A stretch of DNA of 64,000 nucleotides from Aeromonas lacus (GTDB lineage Bacteria > Pseudomonadota > Gammaproteobacteria > Enterobacterales > Aeromonadaceae). The notes beneath the pieces are model-generated. The model was not told where the DNA came from, ran no database searches, and saw only the letters and a program-made list of their open reading frames with translations. The first letter of the stretch is position 1; each line of letters opens with the position of its first letter. Positions 9,190 to 17,849 of this stretch are shown here, one piece after another. The stretch covers positions 62,001 to 126,000 of the forward strand of contig NZ_JRGM01000129.1 in assembly GCF_000764665.1 (NCBI RefSeq). The letters are read 5' to 3'. Made by a program: the position numbers and the translations under genes.

Positions 9190-11628
9190 TTAACGCTTGC
9201 GCAGCAGGCGCAGGGCGTTGGCGGTGACCAGCGCGGTGGCACCGGTATCGGCCAGCACCGCAATCCACAGGCCGGTGATGCCGAGCAGACTGGTGACCAG
9301 GAAGATGGCCTTCAGTCCCAGTGCCAGCGCGATATTCTGGTGAATATTGGCCAGCGCGGAGCGGGAGAGGCGGATCATGGCAGCGATACCGCCGAGCTGG
9401 TTGTGAGTCAGCGCCGCATCGGCTGTCTCCAGCGCCACGTCGGTGCCGCCACCCATGGCGATACCGATGCTGGCCCGCTTCATGGCCGGGGCATCGTTAA
9501 TGCCATCACCGATCATCGCGACTTTCTGAGTGCTGGCGAGCTTGGCGATTTCATCGACCTTGCCCTCCGGCAACAGGCCGGCGCGCCATCCCATCCCCAG
9601 TTCACCGGCGATGGCCTCAGCGGCGCGGGGGTTGTCCCCGGTCAGCATGATGCTCTGCAGGCCGAGCCGGTTGAGCTCTTGCAGCGCCTCTGCCGCTTCC
9701 GGCCGGATCTGATCTCGCAGCGCCAGCAGGGCAACCGGCAGAGCCTGGTCGCTGCTGCTCTGGCAGAGCACGACCACCGTCTTGCCCTGTTGCTCCAGCA
9801 TGGCGATCTGGGCGTGTTGGCTTTTGCTCAGCGTAGCGACGCGGCTCGGTGCCAGCAGTTGCCACAGCTCGCCGTTGATGCGCCCTTCAACACCCATGCC
9901 CGGCAGGGCGCGCAGATCGCGGGCTTCTACCTGTGCCAGCCCCTGCTCGTTGGCGGCGGCGACCACGGCGCGAGCCAGCGGGTGGTGGGAGCCCTGCTCG
10001 ATGGCGGCAGCCAACGTCAGCAGTTCGCCATTGCTCTGACCATTGAGACTCACCAGCTCGGTCAGTTGCGGCTTGCCCAAGGTCAGAGTACCGGTCTTGT
10101 CAAACGCCACGGTATCGATATGGGCCAGTCGCTCCAGTGCGGCACCACCCTTGATCAGGGCCCCCTGTCGGGTTGCCGCCGCCAGTGCGGAGGTCACCGC
10201 TGCCGGGGTGGAGATGACCAGCGCGCAGGGGCAGCCGATCAGCAGCAGCGCCAGCCCACGATAAACCCACTCGTCCCAGCTCTGGCCGAACAGCAGCGGC
10301 GGCACCAGCACCACCAGCAGGGCGATCAGCATCATGGCCGGGGTATACCAGCGGCTGAAGCGGTCGATAAAGCGCTCGATAGGGGCGCGCTGACTCTCGG
10401 CTTCCTCAATGAGGTGCAGGATGCGGTCGATGGCGTTGTTGCCCGGTTCCGATACCACTTCAAGGCGTAACACCCGATCGGCAGCCAGACTACCGGCCGG
10501 CACCTTGTCACCCTGGCGGCGCTCCACCGGAATGGATTCACCGGTCAGGGCGCTCTCGTCAAACGCACCGAGGGCGTCGAGCAGGCGGGCATCGGCCGGG
10601 AGGCGGGCACCCGGAGCGATTTCGATGATGTCGCCGGGACGCAGCTCATCGGCGCCGACCTCTTCCCGCACTTCGCCCTCGGCAGTGGTACGGATGCGCA
10701 ACGCCTTGTCAGGCACCAGCGCCATCAGGGCGGTGACCCCGGCACGGGCGCGGCCGGCGGCGTAGGCCTCCAGATGCTCACCCAGCATGAACAGCAGCAG
10801 CACCATGGCCGCTTCGGCGGTTTCGCCGAGGAATAGGGCACCCACGGCGGCGACCGTCATCAGGGTCTCGATGGCGAAGGGGGAGCCGCTCTTGGTCAGC
10901 GCCCACGCCTTGCGGGAGATGGGCCACAGCCCCCAGAGGGTGGCCAAGGTAAACAGCGGCTGACCGATGTCACCCGGCAGCAGGGCGGCAACCAGCATCA
11001 GGCCAGCCAGCGACAGGGGCTGCCAATATTTATTGAGAAAGTTGCCGAGCCGGGTCGGCTGCGGAGTGTGCTCGCGGCCAGCTGCCTGCTTGCCAGTGCT
11101 TTCCCCTTTGAGCTGGAAACCGGCGGCCAGTACGGCGGCGGTGACGGGATCGGGGGAGAGGCCGGGGGCCAGATCCACCACCAGCTTCTCGGTGGCAAAC
11201 AGCACGCGCGCCTGCTGCACGCCGCTCACCCGGCTGACGGCGGTCTCGATCTTGCGGGCACAACTGGGGCAATCCATTCCCATGACTTGCCAGCTGTGGC
11301 GACTGTTGCCTTGCGCCGGTGCGGTCAGCGGCTCGACAGGAGCCTGTGCATCGTGGTCATGATGGTCATGGTCATGGTCATGGTCATGGGATGAATTGGC
11401 TGTGCAGCAGCTCCGGGAGTGCGCGCCGCCTAGGGGGGGCTCTTCATCTCCCGGTGAGTCGCACTTCTCGTGATCCTGATAATCATGAGAAGCGGCGCCG
11501 CCACAGCAGCTGACCGGCGCGGCATTGTCACAGCAGTGACTGTTATGCTGGTGCTCGACGGGGCTGGTCTTGCTGACAGCCTTGATGGGGGCCGCAGCAT
11601 GCTGGGTGGAGCAGCAGGATTTGCTCAT
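9190..11628 (-). CDS. zntA: Zn/Cd/Pb-translocating P1B-type ATPase
   Basis: An 812-residue inner-membrane exporter of soft divalent metals. After a long Cys/His-rich N-terminal tail (about 1-115, four CC pairs and an HD-repeat run) comes a heavy-metal-associated domain with GMDCPSCARK, then the membrane part with the CPC motif (IGCPCALVIST), the phosphorylation site DKTGTLT, the HP motif (GSHHPLARA) and the hinge MIGDGINDAPA. The start is the ATG after GAGGA; a longer open frame of 109 codons upstream covers the promoter and is rejected. Regulation is probably by a MerR-family sensor, from the dyad promoter just upstream; no such regulator gene is adjacent. Zinc-type rather than copper-type is inferred from overall resemblance to ZntA. 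Confidence 0.88.
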   Translation of the reverse strand: MSKSCCSTQHAAAPIKAVSKTSPVEHQHNSHCCDNAAPVSCCGGAASHDYQDHEKCDSPGDEEPPLGGAHSRSCCTANSSHDHDHDHDHHDHDAQAPVEPLTAPAQGNSRHSWQVMGMDCPSCARKIETAVSRVSGVQQARVLFATEKLVVDLAPGLSPDPVTAAVLAAGFQLKGESTGKQAAGREHTPQPTRLGNFLNKYWQPLSLAGLMLVAALLPGDIGQPLFTLATLWGLWPISRKAWALTKSGSPFAIETLMTVAAVGALFLGETAEAAMVLLLFMLGEHLEAYAAGRARAGVTALMALVPDKALRIRTTAEGEVREEVGADELRPGDIIEIAPGARLPADARLLDALGAFDESALTGESIPVERRQGDKVPAGSLAADRVLRLEVVSEPGNNAIDRILHLIEEAESQRAPIERFIDRFSRWYTPAMMLIALLVVLVPPLLFGQSWDEWVYRGLALLLIGCPCALVISTPAAVTSALAAATRQGALIKGGAALERLAHIDTVAFDKTGTLTLGKPQLTELVSLNGQSNGELLTLAAAIEQGSHHPLARAVVAAANEQGLAQVEARDLRALPGMGVEGRINGELWQLLAPSRVATLSKSQHAQIAMLEQQGKTVVVLCQSSSDQALPVALLALRDQIRPEAAEALQELNRLGLQSIMLTGDNPRAAEAIAGELGMGWRAGLLPEGKVDEIAKLASTQKVAMIGDGINDAPAMKRASIGIAMGGGTDVALETADAALTHNQLGGIAAMIRLSRSALANIHQNIALALGLKAIFLVTSLLGITGLWIAVLADTGATALVTANALRLLRKR

Positions 11629-11646
11629 GGTGTGTTCCTCTTGGCT

Positions 11647-11668
11647 GGATCCCGCCCCTGCGGGATCC
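11647..11668 (-). promoter_or_regulatory. Leader hairpin before zntA
   Basis: A perfect 8-bp inverted repeat GGATCCCG/CGGGATCC with a six-base loop lies in the predicted 5' untranslated leader, ending about 10 bp before the GAGGA ribosome-binding site. It has no T tract, so it is not an ordinary terminator; it may stabilise or modulate the leader. Confidence 0.45.
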
Positions 11669-11683
11669 TGAATAACTGAATCG

Positions 11684-11715
11684 AGTGTAAACCTTGGTGT
11701 TATATCCAAGGTCAA
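11684..11715 (-). promoter_or_regulatory. MerR-family-type promoter and operator of zntA
   Basis: On the minus strand a -35 TTGACC (11710-11715) and a -10 TACACT (11684-11689) are 20 bp apart, longer than the usual 17. The spacer region carries the dyad ACCTTGG-N8-CCAAGGT (11691-11697 and 11706-11712). Over-long spacers holding a dyad are the hallmark of promoters activated by MerR-family metal sensors such as ZntR, CadR or CueR. Confidence 0.75.
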
Positions 11716-11857
11716 CCCCCTTTTTATCGCGTTGATGGATCGGCCGGGGAGCAGCCATTTTCCCGTTATATCCCTGTGGTTGGCGGGTGTTTGTGTACCT
11801 CGGGCACGCCTATACTGGGAAGCCTGATTTTTACAACACCAATAAAGGACATGACAC

Positions 11858-12358
11858 ATGAGCAACTCAGTCACTCTGCAAGGCAACCCGGTTTCCGTCG
11901 CTGGCCACTTCCCGCTTGCCGGTGAGCAGGCCAAGCCCTTCTCCCTAGTAGCCAAGGATCTCTCCGACCTGACCCTGGCGAGCTTCGCCGGTCAGCGCAA
12001 GATCCTGAATATCTTCCCGAGCGTCGATACCCCGACCTGCGCCACCTCGGTGCGCAAGTTCAACGAGCAGGCCAGTGCTCTGAACAACACCGTCGTGCTC
12101 TGCATCTCCGCCGACCTACCGTTCGCCCAGTCCCGCTTCTGCGGCGCCGAAGGGCTGGACAAGGTGGTGACCCTCTCCACCCTGCGTGGTGCCGCCTTCC
12201 TGCAGGATTACGGCGTAGCCTTCTCCTCCGGCCCGCTGGTAGGTCTGGCTGCCCGTGCCATCGTGGTGCTGGATGAAGAGAACAAGGTGCTGCACAGCGA
12301 GCTGGTTGGCGAAGTGGCCGACGAGCCGAACTACGCCGCCGCGCTGGCTGTGCTGTAA
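11858..12358 (+). CDS. tpx: Thiol peroxidase (Tpx)
   Basis: A 166-residue atypical 2-Cys peroxiredoxin reducing hydroperoxides with thioredoxin. The peroxidatic Cys61 ([13 protein letters not shown]) and resolving Cys95 (QSRFCGAEG) are at the family positions. No signal peptide is visible, although E. coli Tpx was once called periplasmic. The ribosome-binding site is AAAGGA. A TATACT -10-like element is at 11811-11816. It is monocistronic, ending in a strong terminator, and divergent from the zinc exporter. Confidence 0.95.
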   Translation: MSNSVTLQGNPVSVAGHFPLAGEQAKPFSLVAKDLSDLTLASFAGQRKILNIFPSVDTPTCATSVRKFNEQASALNNTVVLCISADLPFAQSRFCGAEGLDKVVTLSTLRGAAFLQDYGVAFSSGPLVGLAARAIVVLDEENKVLHSELVGEVADEPNYAAALAVL

Positions 12359-12370
12359 GAGACAGAACGT

Positions 12371-12399
12371 AAAAAATCCCGCCAAGGCGGGATTTTTTT
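12371..12399. terminator. Bidirectional terminator between tpx and convergent gene
   Basis: The symmetric sequence AAAAAATCCCGCC/GGCGGGATTTTTT around an AA loop serves tpx and the convergent solute-binding protein gene. Confidence 0.92.
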
Positions 12400-12416
12400 A
12401 TGGGGAGAGAGCCTGT

Positions 12417-13235
12417 TCAGGGCTTGGTGGTTAGCGATTCAGCCTTGGCGAGCGGAGATGGTTGCCAATCAACATAGGGTCGGTGGATTTTCTCGTAAAT
12501 CTCGGCCAGTTTGCCGGAGGCGGCGAGTTGCTCGATGGAGCGACTTAAAAATTCGTCCATTTCATCTCCGTTTTCCCCTTTCTGGATGATGAAGACATCC
12601 TCGAAATCACCAAAGAATTCACGGTGAATATTGGTCAGTTTCAGATTTTTCAGCATGAGATCCGCCTCTTCCTGAGCCCAGACAAAGGCGTCGATGCGAC
12701 CCCGAGAGAGCTTGCGCAATGACTGCTCGATACTCATCGAGCGCTGTACCGGGAAGGGCATATAGTCGGGCACGGCTTCGATCAGCAGGTCCCGTTTGGT
12801 GGGAACTATGCCATAAGCCATGTCAGTGGTGACCGGATTGGCGGTATTGCTGTAAATCACATGGGTCACCTTGCCAAAGCTGCGGGTGCTGAAGCGGTAG
12901 GGCAGCATGTCGACATCCTTGAGATTACGGATGGCGGGCAGGCCGAGATCGGCTTTGCCGGCGATCACCCCAACCATGGCCCGTGCGATGGGATAGATAG
13001 TGATCTTGATGGTCACATCGGGGTAGAGATCGTCGATGGCGTGCACCAGATCGACAAAAGGACCCGTCTTGTCGGCATTGATCAGCCCCGGTAACTCGCC
13101 AAGGTGGGCATTGATGATGCGAACCGGTTTGCCCTGAGCGGTGGTTGTGTCGCTCGCCGTGCTGTGGGAGAGGCCGAGGGTGACGCTGCCGGTCAGGGCG
13201 GCAGCCAGCAGCAGGAGGGGGATGTGTCTGATCAT
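12417..13235 (-). CDS. Periplasmic solute-binding family 3 protein
   Basis: A 272-residue exported protein: an N-terminal hydrophobic signal (about 5-28), then a type 2 periplasmic-binding fold of the SBP_bac_3 kind, with the typical segment LRKLSRGRIDAFVWAQEEADLML and a C-terminal helix (AASGKLAEIYEKIHRPY). No ABC permease or ATPase gene is nearby, so it is an orphan. Such orphans are common in Aeromonas, Shewanella and Vibrio; whether it serves transport or signalling is unknown. A shorter relative is encoded about 5 kb further on. Confidence 0.8.
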   Translation of the reverse strand: MIRHIPLLLLAAALTGSVTLGLSHSTASDTTTAQGKPVRIINAHLGELPGLINADKTGPFVDLVHAIDDLYPDVTIKITIYPIARAMVGVIAGKADLGLPAIRNLKDVDMLPYRFSTRSFGKVTHVIYSNTANPVTTDMAYGIVPTKRDLLIEAVPDYMPFPVQRSMSIEQSLRKLSRGRIDAFVWAQEEADLMLKNLKLTNIHREFFGDFEDVFIIQKGENGDEMDEFLSRSIEQLAASGKLAEIYEKIHRPYVDWQPSPLAKAESLTTKP

Positions 13236-13381
13236 GGCTTCTCACTCTTTGCACAGGGTCAGGACAAGTGTAGCCATCCCCCTCTCCCTGCCGTGCCATA
13301 ACGGATTGGGTTTTACTTATCTCTCCCTGCTCACTAGACTTCGCCTTCCCCTCTTCATTCAGCCGATATCTGCGTAACGCC

Positions 13382-14602
13382 ATGACCTTTAACGAACTCG
13401 CCCTCGCCCCCGCTCTGCTGGCAGCCCTGCCAACCGACCTCAAGTGCCCGACCCGGGTGCAGCAACTGGCCATTCCTGCCGTGCTGGCGGGACGGGATCT
13501 GCTGGCGCTGGCCCGCACTGGCAGTGGCAAGACGCTGGCGTTCGGTCTGCCGCTGCTGCAGCGGCTGGATCCCGCCATGCCAGAGGTGCAGGGGGTGGTG
13601 CTGGTGCCGACCCGCGAGCTGGCCGCACAGGTGAGCGGTGCGCTGCAAGGTTTTGCCGATGGGCTGGGCGTGCGGCTGGTGACCCTGTGTGGCGGGGTGG
13701 CGCAGGAGTTGCAAAAGGCCGAGTTGGCACAGGGGCCGCAACTGCTGGTGGCGACGCCGGGGCGGTTGCGGGATCTGCTGGGTCAGCAACTGCTGACTTT
13801 GGCCGGGTTGCGCACCCTGATACTGGATGAGGCGGACCGGCTGCTGGAGATGGGCTTCTGGCCAGACATCCAGTGGTTGATGAATGGCATGCCGGTCGAG
13901 CGTCAGACCCTGCTCTTCTCTGCCACTCTGCCGGGCGAGCTCGAGGAGTTGGCGACCGGTCTGCTGAAGGATCCGGAGCGGGTGGAAGCGGATCCCCGCA
14001 ACAGCGTGGCCGACGATATCGAGGAGCGGCTCTATCTGGTCAACAAGAGCAGCAAGGTGCCGGCGCTTATCAGCCTGCTCAAGGCTCACGAGTGGCCGCA
14101 GGTGCTGGTCTTTATCAGTGCGCGTGATGATGCCGACGGGGTTGCCAGAAAGCTGGCCAAGGCGGGCATTGCGGTGGCCGCCCTCCATGGCGAGAAGGAG
14201 CAGGCGGTACGCGAGCAGGCGCTCGGCGATTTCAAGGAGGGTCGGGTGCGGGTGCTGGTCGCCACCGACCTGATGGCGCGCGGCATCCATGTGGAGGCGC
14301 TGCCGGTGGTGATCAATCTGGATCTCCCCGCCAGCGCGCCTGTCTATGTGCACCGTATTGGCCGTACTGCCCGGGCCGGGCGCAGCGGGCTCGCCATCTC
14401 GCTCACCTGCCACGGTGAGGCCGAGACGCTGACTGCGATCCGCACCCTGACCGGCCGTGAGCTGCCGTTGGGTGAGCTGGCCGGATTCCCGGTCACCGAC
14501 CAGCCTGCCAGCGGGGAGGGCAAGCGCCCGGCCCGCGACAAGCAGGCCAATCGCCGTACTCAGGCCAAGCGCAGCGTCAAGCAGTTCCAGGGCAAGCGCT
14601 GA
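13382..14602 (+). CDS. DEAD-box ATP-dependent RNA helicase
   Basis: A 406-residue superfamily 2 helicase. The motifs run in order: Q motif (PTRVQQLAIP), I ARTGSGKT, Ia PTRELAAQ, Ib TPGRLRD, II LDEADRLLEMGF, III SATLPGEL, IV-V ATDLMARGIHVEAL, VI HRIGRTARAG. A short basic tail (KQANRRTQAKRSVKQFQGKR) probably binds RNA. It is of the RhlE-like class by size and tail but I cannot name an orthologue. It is monocistronic and its stop lies 2 bp from that of the convergent next gene. Confidence 0.9.
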   Translation: MTFNELALAPALLAALPTDLKCPTRVQQLAIPAVLAGRDLLALARTGSGKTLAFGLPLLQRLDPAMPEVQGVVLVPTRELAAQVSGALQGFADGLGVRLVTLCGGVAQELQKAELAQGPQLLVATPGRLRDLLGQQLLTLAGLRTLILDEADRLLEMGFWPDIQWLMNGMPVERQTLLFSATLPGELEELATGLLKDPERVEADPRNSVADDIEERLYLVNKSSKVPALISLLKAHEWPQVLVFISARDDADGVARKLAKAGIAVAALHGEKEQAVREQALGDFKEGRVRVLVATDLMARGIHVEALPVVINLDLPASAPVYVHRIGRTARAGRSGLAISLTCHGEAETLTAIRTLTGRELPLGELAGFPVTDQPASGEGKRPARDKQANRRTQAKRSVKQFQGKR

Positions 14603-14604
14603 CC

Positions 14605-15390
14605 CTAGGGTTTTCCTTGCTCCCGGGCGAAGAAGTCACGGCGCCACTGGCTCAACACCTCCTCTTTGTGTTGTTGCCATAGCGCGGGATCCATCTGCTG
14701 TTGGCTGGCCGCCAGTTGCTGCTCCAGCGCGGCCAGCTCTTGCTGGTAGCGGCTGCGTTGATCCAGCTGCTGCTGGCGCGCCCCGGCAAACGCCAGCGTG
14801 GCGTCGGCCTGCTCTGTGGGCAGGAAGTGGCGGGCCAGGGTGGCCAGCTCCTCATCTCCCCACAGCTGACGAGCTTGCTGCAGGCGGGCATCCGGGTTGA
14901 ACAGGTCCACTGCTAGGTCCGGATGATCCGCCGCCCACCGATCCTGCAAGCGGCTGAGGGCGTCCAGCCGTTCGGCCAGCGGCAACTGCTCGCTCTCTTG
15001 CGCCAGTTGATCCAGCGCCAGGGCATAGCGCCCCTGTAGCCGGATCAGGCTCTCCCCCTCGCTCAGCCACCCGGCCTCTGTTGCCTCCAGATTGCTCAAG
15101 CGCTGCGCCAGCGGCAACTCGCTGTCGCTGATCTCGCTGGCAAGCTGGCGGATCAGTTCATCCGGCATCGCCAGCCAACTGCTGGGCACTCCCTTGCTTT
15201 TGCCATCCATCCCCTCCGCGTGTGTCATGCGGGGAGGCGGGCTCCCCGGTGCTGCTGGCAACTGCGCATCGGCCAGAGAGGGGGTCGTCGGCCGTTCTGG
15301 CGATATGGAGGACGGCTCTTCCTGCCAGCCCAGATTCACCAGTAAAAGCGTCAGAATTGCCAGCGCCAGCAAGCCGTAGTGACGCTTCAT
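14605..15390 (-). CDS. Membrane-anchored helical protein, putative sphingomyelinase chaperone
   Basis: A 261-residue protein with one N-terminal membrane segment (about 5-21), a Pro/Ser-rich linker (about 25-70) and a long helical domain rich in Leu, Gln, Glu and Arg (about 75-261). This layout is that of lipase-specific foldases (Lif/LifO), steric chaperones that hold a secreted lipase in the periplasm; the C-terminal helices also look Lif-like by eye. The conserved Lif motif RxxFDYxLSA is not seen, so homology is unproven. Its ATG overlaps the sphingomyelinase stop (ATGA), implying translational coupling and a shared job. Confidence 0.5.
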   Translation of the reverse strand: MKRHYGLLALAILTLLLVNLGWQEEPSSISPERPTTPSLADAQLPAAPGSPPPRMTHAEGMDGKSKGVPSSWLAMPDELIRQLASEISDSELPLAQRLSNLEATEAGWLSEGESLIRLQGRYALALDQLAQESEQLPLAERLDALSRLQDRWAADHPDLAVDLFNPDARLQQARQLWGDEELATLARHFLPTEQADATLAFAGARQQQLDQRSRYQQELAALEQQLAASQQQMDPALWQQHKEEVLSQWRRDFFAREQGKP

Positions 15391-16703
15391 CGGCTGATCT
15401 CTCCCTTGATCGGGAAGTGGTCTGAGAGGTTGCTGGCTGGCCAGAGGCTGCCATCACTGCTGCGGGGGATCCAGACGCTGTTGAGGTTGCGGCTGGTGCT
15501 GCCGTACTCCCGGCTCACCACCAGATAGTCCAGATACTCGACGTTGGCACCACCGGAGAGCGGGCCACCGGCATAGGGGTTGATCCTGGGATCGAAGGTG
15601 GCTTCGGTGTAGCCGCCGTAGGTGGGTTCATGGGCGTTCAGATTGGCCAGCATGCTGGCGTAGTCATCGGCAAACTTGCGTTTGTTGACGTTGAAGTCGC
15701 CGCCATAGATGACGGTGTCGCTGGCGGGGATCTTCAGGCTGGCAGCCAGCGCGCGGATCTGGCCGAACTGGATCTGGCGCAGCTTGCGCGCCTCGTCGGT
15801 GTCGAAGCTGGCGGTGTGGGTGGCGAACAGGTGCCACGCCTTGCCCCCCTTGATCACCTCTGCGTACATCACCCCCTTGTCGGCGAAGCAGTCGGTGCCG
15901 GTGCATTGGGGATAGACCAGCTGTGCCTCCCGCACTATGGGATAGCGGCTGACGATCACCACGCCGCCGTCGTGGACGTTGACCCCTGGCTTGTCGAGCA
16001 CCTTGGTCTGGTAAGGGTACTCTTTTGCCAGTGCCTGTAAAAAGCCCTCGCGACGGCCATCGAATACCTCTTGTAGCAGCAGAGCGTCATAGCCCTTGAG
16101 ATGCTCTGGCAGCAGAGCCAGCCGCTCACCGATGCTGGAGGCGATCACCGGCAGCGCCCAGATGTTGTAGCTGGCCACCTTGAGCCTGTTTTCTGCCGGT
16201 TCCGGCTGCTCCCGTTTTGGGGGGGGCGTGATCATATAGTGCAGATCGTCGTAGCGGCCGGTGAACTTGGCGGCAAAGGCCAGCTCTTGTGGTCCCGCAA
16301 CGCGATGGATCTCCCGATCGTTTTGCCAGCCGGATGCGCTGGTCGGTGTCTCGCCACCGTGCTGCAAGGTGGTGTTCCACCAGGTTCCCTCCATCAGCTG
16401 GTTGAGGCGATAGACGTCGCCACTCGCTGTAGTCACGCGGGTTTCGAACAGATAGCTCTTGCCCGCCTTGACCCCCTCATAGCGATTGAAGCTGAGCACC
16501 ATGGCACTCTCCCAGGGGCCCAGCTCGGTGCGGTGCTGAAGCCACTGACTGCCGGGTTGCAGCTGGCCGCTACCGCTTTGGCGGATGTCGATCTGGAGCG
16601 GTTCAGGACTGTTGTTGGTGAGATAGACATCGGTATCGGCCAGCACCAGTTGCGGGAACTGGCTGACCAGCAGCAGGGCGGCATAACTGAGGGTTTTCTG
16701 CAT
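15387..16703 (-). CDS. Secreted sphingomyelinase C (endonuclease/exonuclease/phosphatase fold)
   Basis: A 438-residue exported phosphodiesterase. A signal peptide (MQKTLSYAALLLVSQFPQLVLA) is followed by a beta-rich N-terminal domain (about 25-150) and the DNase I-like metal hydrolase core: SYNIWALP, LLQEVFDG (metal Glu), HTASFD, YGGDFNVN and the catalytic SDHFP near the C terminus. Bacterial neutral sphingomyelinases (beta-haemolysins) have this core and cleave sphingomyelin to ceramide. The start follows AAAGGATCCTGTG; the in-frame ATG nine codons earlier lacks a ribosome-binding site. It is the first gene of a two-gene operon with the putative chaperone. Confidence 0.85.
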   Translation of the reverse strand: MQKTLSYAALLLVSQFPQLVLADTDVYLTNNSPEPLQIDIRQSGSGQLQPGSQWLQHRTELGPWESAMVLSFNRYEGVKAGKSYLFETRVTTASGDVYRLNQLMEGTWWNTTLQHGGETPTSASGWQNDREIHRVAGPQELAFAAKFTGRYDDLHYMITPPPKREQPEPAENRLKVASYNIWALPVIASSIGERLALLPEHLKGYDALLLQEVFDGRREGFLQALAKEYPYQTKVLDKPGVNVHDGGVVIVSRYPIVREAQLVYPQCTGTDCFADKGVMYAEVIKGGKAWHLFATHTASFDTDEARKLRQIQFGQIRALAASLKIPASDTVIYGGDFNVNKRKFADDYASMLANLNAHEPTYGGYTEATFDPRINPYAGGPLSGGANVEYLDYLVVSREYGSTSRNLNSVWIPRSSDGSLWPASNLSDHFPIKGEISR

Positions 16704-16872
16704 CACAGGATCCTTTTGGTTGCAGGGCAATGGAAAGTGACTGTTATGGCGAATGCAGAGGTCAGTTTGTTTACATTTTGGTTACAAGTAAATGAATTGG
16801 TTTTGTTTGGAGCTTTATGGAGGTGTAAAGCGAGCAAGGCAACACGCTTGAAGAGAGGGCGGTTCGAGAGAG

Positions 16873-16891
16873 GGCGCCCGTGTCGGGCGCC
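16873..16891. terminator. GC-rich hairpin after the CPBP protease gene
   Basis: The inverted repeat GGCGCCCG-TGT-CGGGCGCC lies 9 bp beyond the stop of the minus-strand protease gene. It lacks a T tract on either strand, so it may be a weak or Rho-assisted terminator. Confidence 0.4.
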
Positions 16892-16899
16892 TGCAGGAG

Positions 16900-17730
16900 T
16901 TAGTGGTGGGCCAGCGGATAGGTGAAGAGCGCCAGATGCGCGAAGTTGAAGGCGAAGTGCACTGCGATGGCTACGCTGAGGCGGCCGCTTAGCTGGAAGG
17001 CCAGACCATAACAGCAGCCTGCAAGAGTAGCGAAGAGCGCCAGCAGGGGGCCACCGGGCAGGTGGATGGCGCCAAACAGCAGGGCACTGATCACAATGGC
17101 AAACCAGGGTTTACTGCGGCTTGCCAGCTCCTGCTGGATCGCGCCGCGAAACAGCACCTCTTCCGCCACACAGGTGAACAGCAGATTGTTGAGGGCAAAC
17201 AGCCACCACCAGTGGGGCAGTCCCACCTCGGGGCGCAGAGCTCCCAGTTGCCACGCAATGCCGAACAGCGCCGCCAGCGGCAGGATCAGCAGAGCCAGCG
17301 GACGCCAGCGAATGACCCCTCCTTTACCAAACAGGGTCGGGAAGGCGAGCAGCAGGGCAAAGATCAGCAGCGGCTTGTCCAGATTGAGGTACATGTTGAA
17401 CGGCACGCTGCCGGGGCCGGCGAGCACCTTGTCCAGCACCTTGAGATTGCTGAAACCCGGTATGAAGTGCAGGGTCAGCGCAATCGACCAGACAATCAGC
17501 ACAACTCTGGCCGTGGTCGCCCAGCGGGGGGGCAGGGCGGGTGTGCGCCACGCCAACAGCAATCCCGCCAGCGTGATGATCAGCGCAGGCAGCGTGATGC
17601 GGCCAAGCCACAGGGCCAGCAGCAGAGAGAGGCCCAGCAGGCCAAATGCGGGAAGACGCTGGCGCAGCAGGGCAAACAGCACGGCCAGCGCCAGCGCGCC
17701 CCAGATAAGCGAATCGGGCAGGGGTAACAT
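16900..17730 (-). CDS. CPBP family intramembrane metalloprotease
   Basis: A 276-residue polytopic membrane protein with about eight predicted helices. The CPBP (Abi/CAAX-protease-like) motifs are present: EEVLFRG (motif 1), LLFGAIHL (motif 2) and HFAFNFAHL (motif 3). The start follows AAGGAGATCC; 19 codons upstream in frame are rejected. Its substrate is unknown. It is divergent from a small solute-binding protein gene, with about 119 bp of shared upstream sequence. Confidence 0.88.
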   Translation of the reverse strand: MLPLPDSLIWGALALAVLFALLRQRLPAFGLLGLSLLLALWLGRITLPALIITLAGLLLAWRTPALPPRWATTARVVLIVWSIALTLHFIPGFSNLKVLDKVLAGPGSVPFNMYLNLDKPLLIFALLLAFPTLFGKGGVIRWRPLALLILPLAALFGIAWQLGALRPEVGLPHWWWLFALNNLLFTCVAEEVLFRGAIQQELASRSKPWFAIVISALLFGAIHLPGGPLLALFATLAGCCYGLAFQLSGRLSVAIAVHFAFNFAHLALFTYPLAHH

Positions 17731-17849
17731 TGGATCTCCTTGGTCGAGGCAAACGGCAACCTTAACAAGGGGCCGCAGCGAGAACAACCGCGCAGCAGGT
17801 GGTCGGGCCCCTTCTCTATACTCATCACAGGGTGAAGGGAGAGTCGGTG

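Noticed and set aside
9124-10470. A 448-codon plus-strand frame opposite the P-type ATPase
   Set aside because: Antisense shadow of a motif-complete ATPase; it starts inside the terminator.
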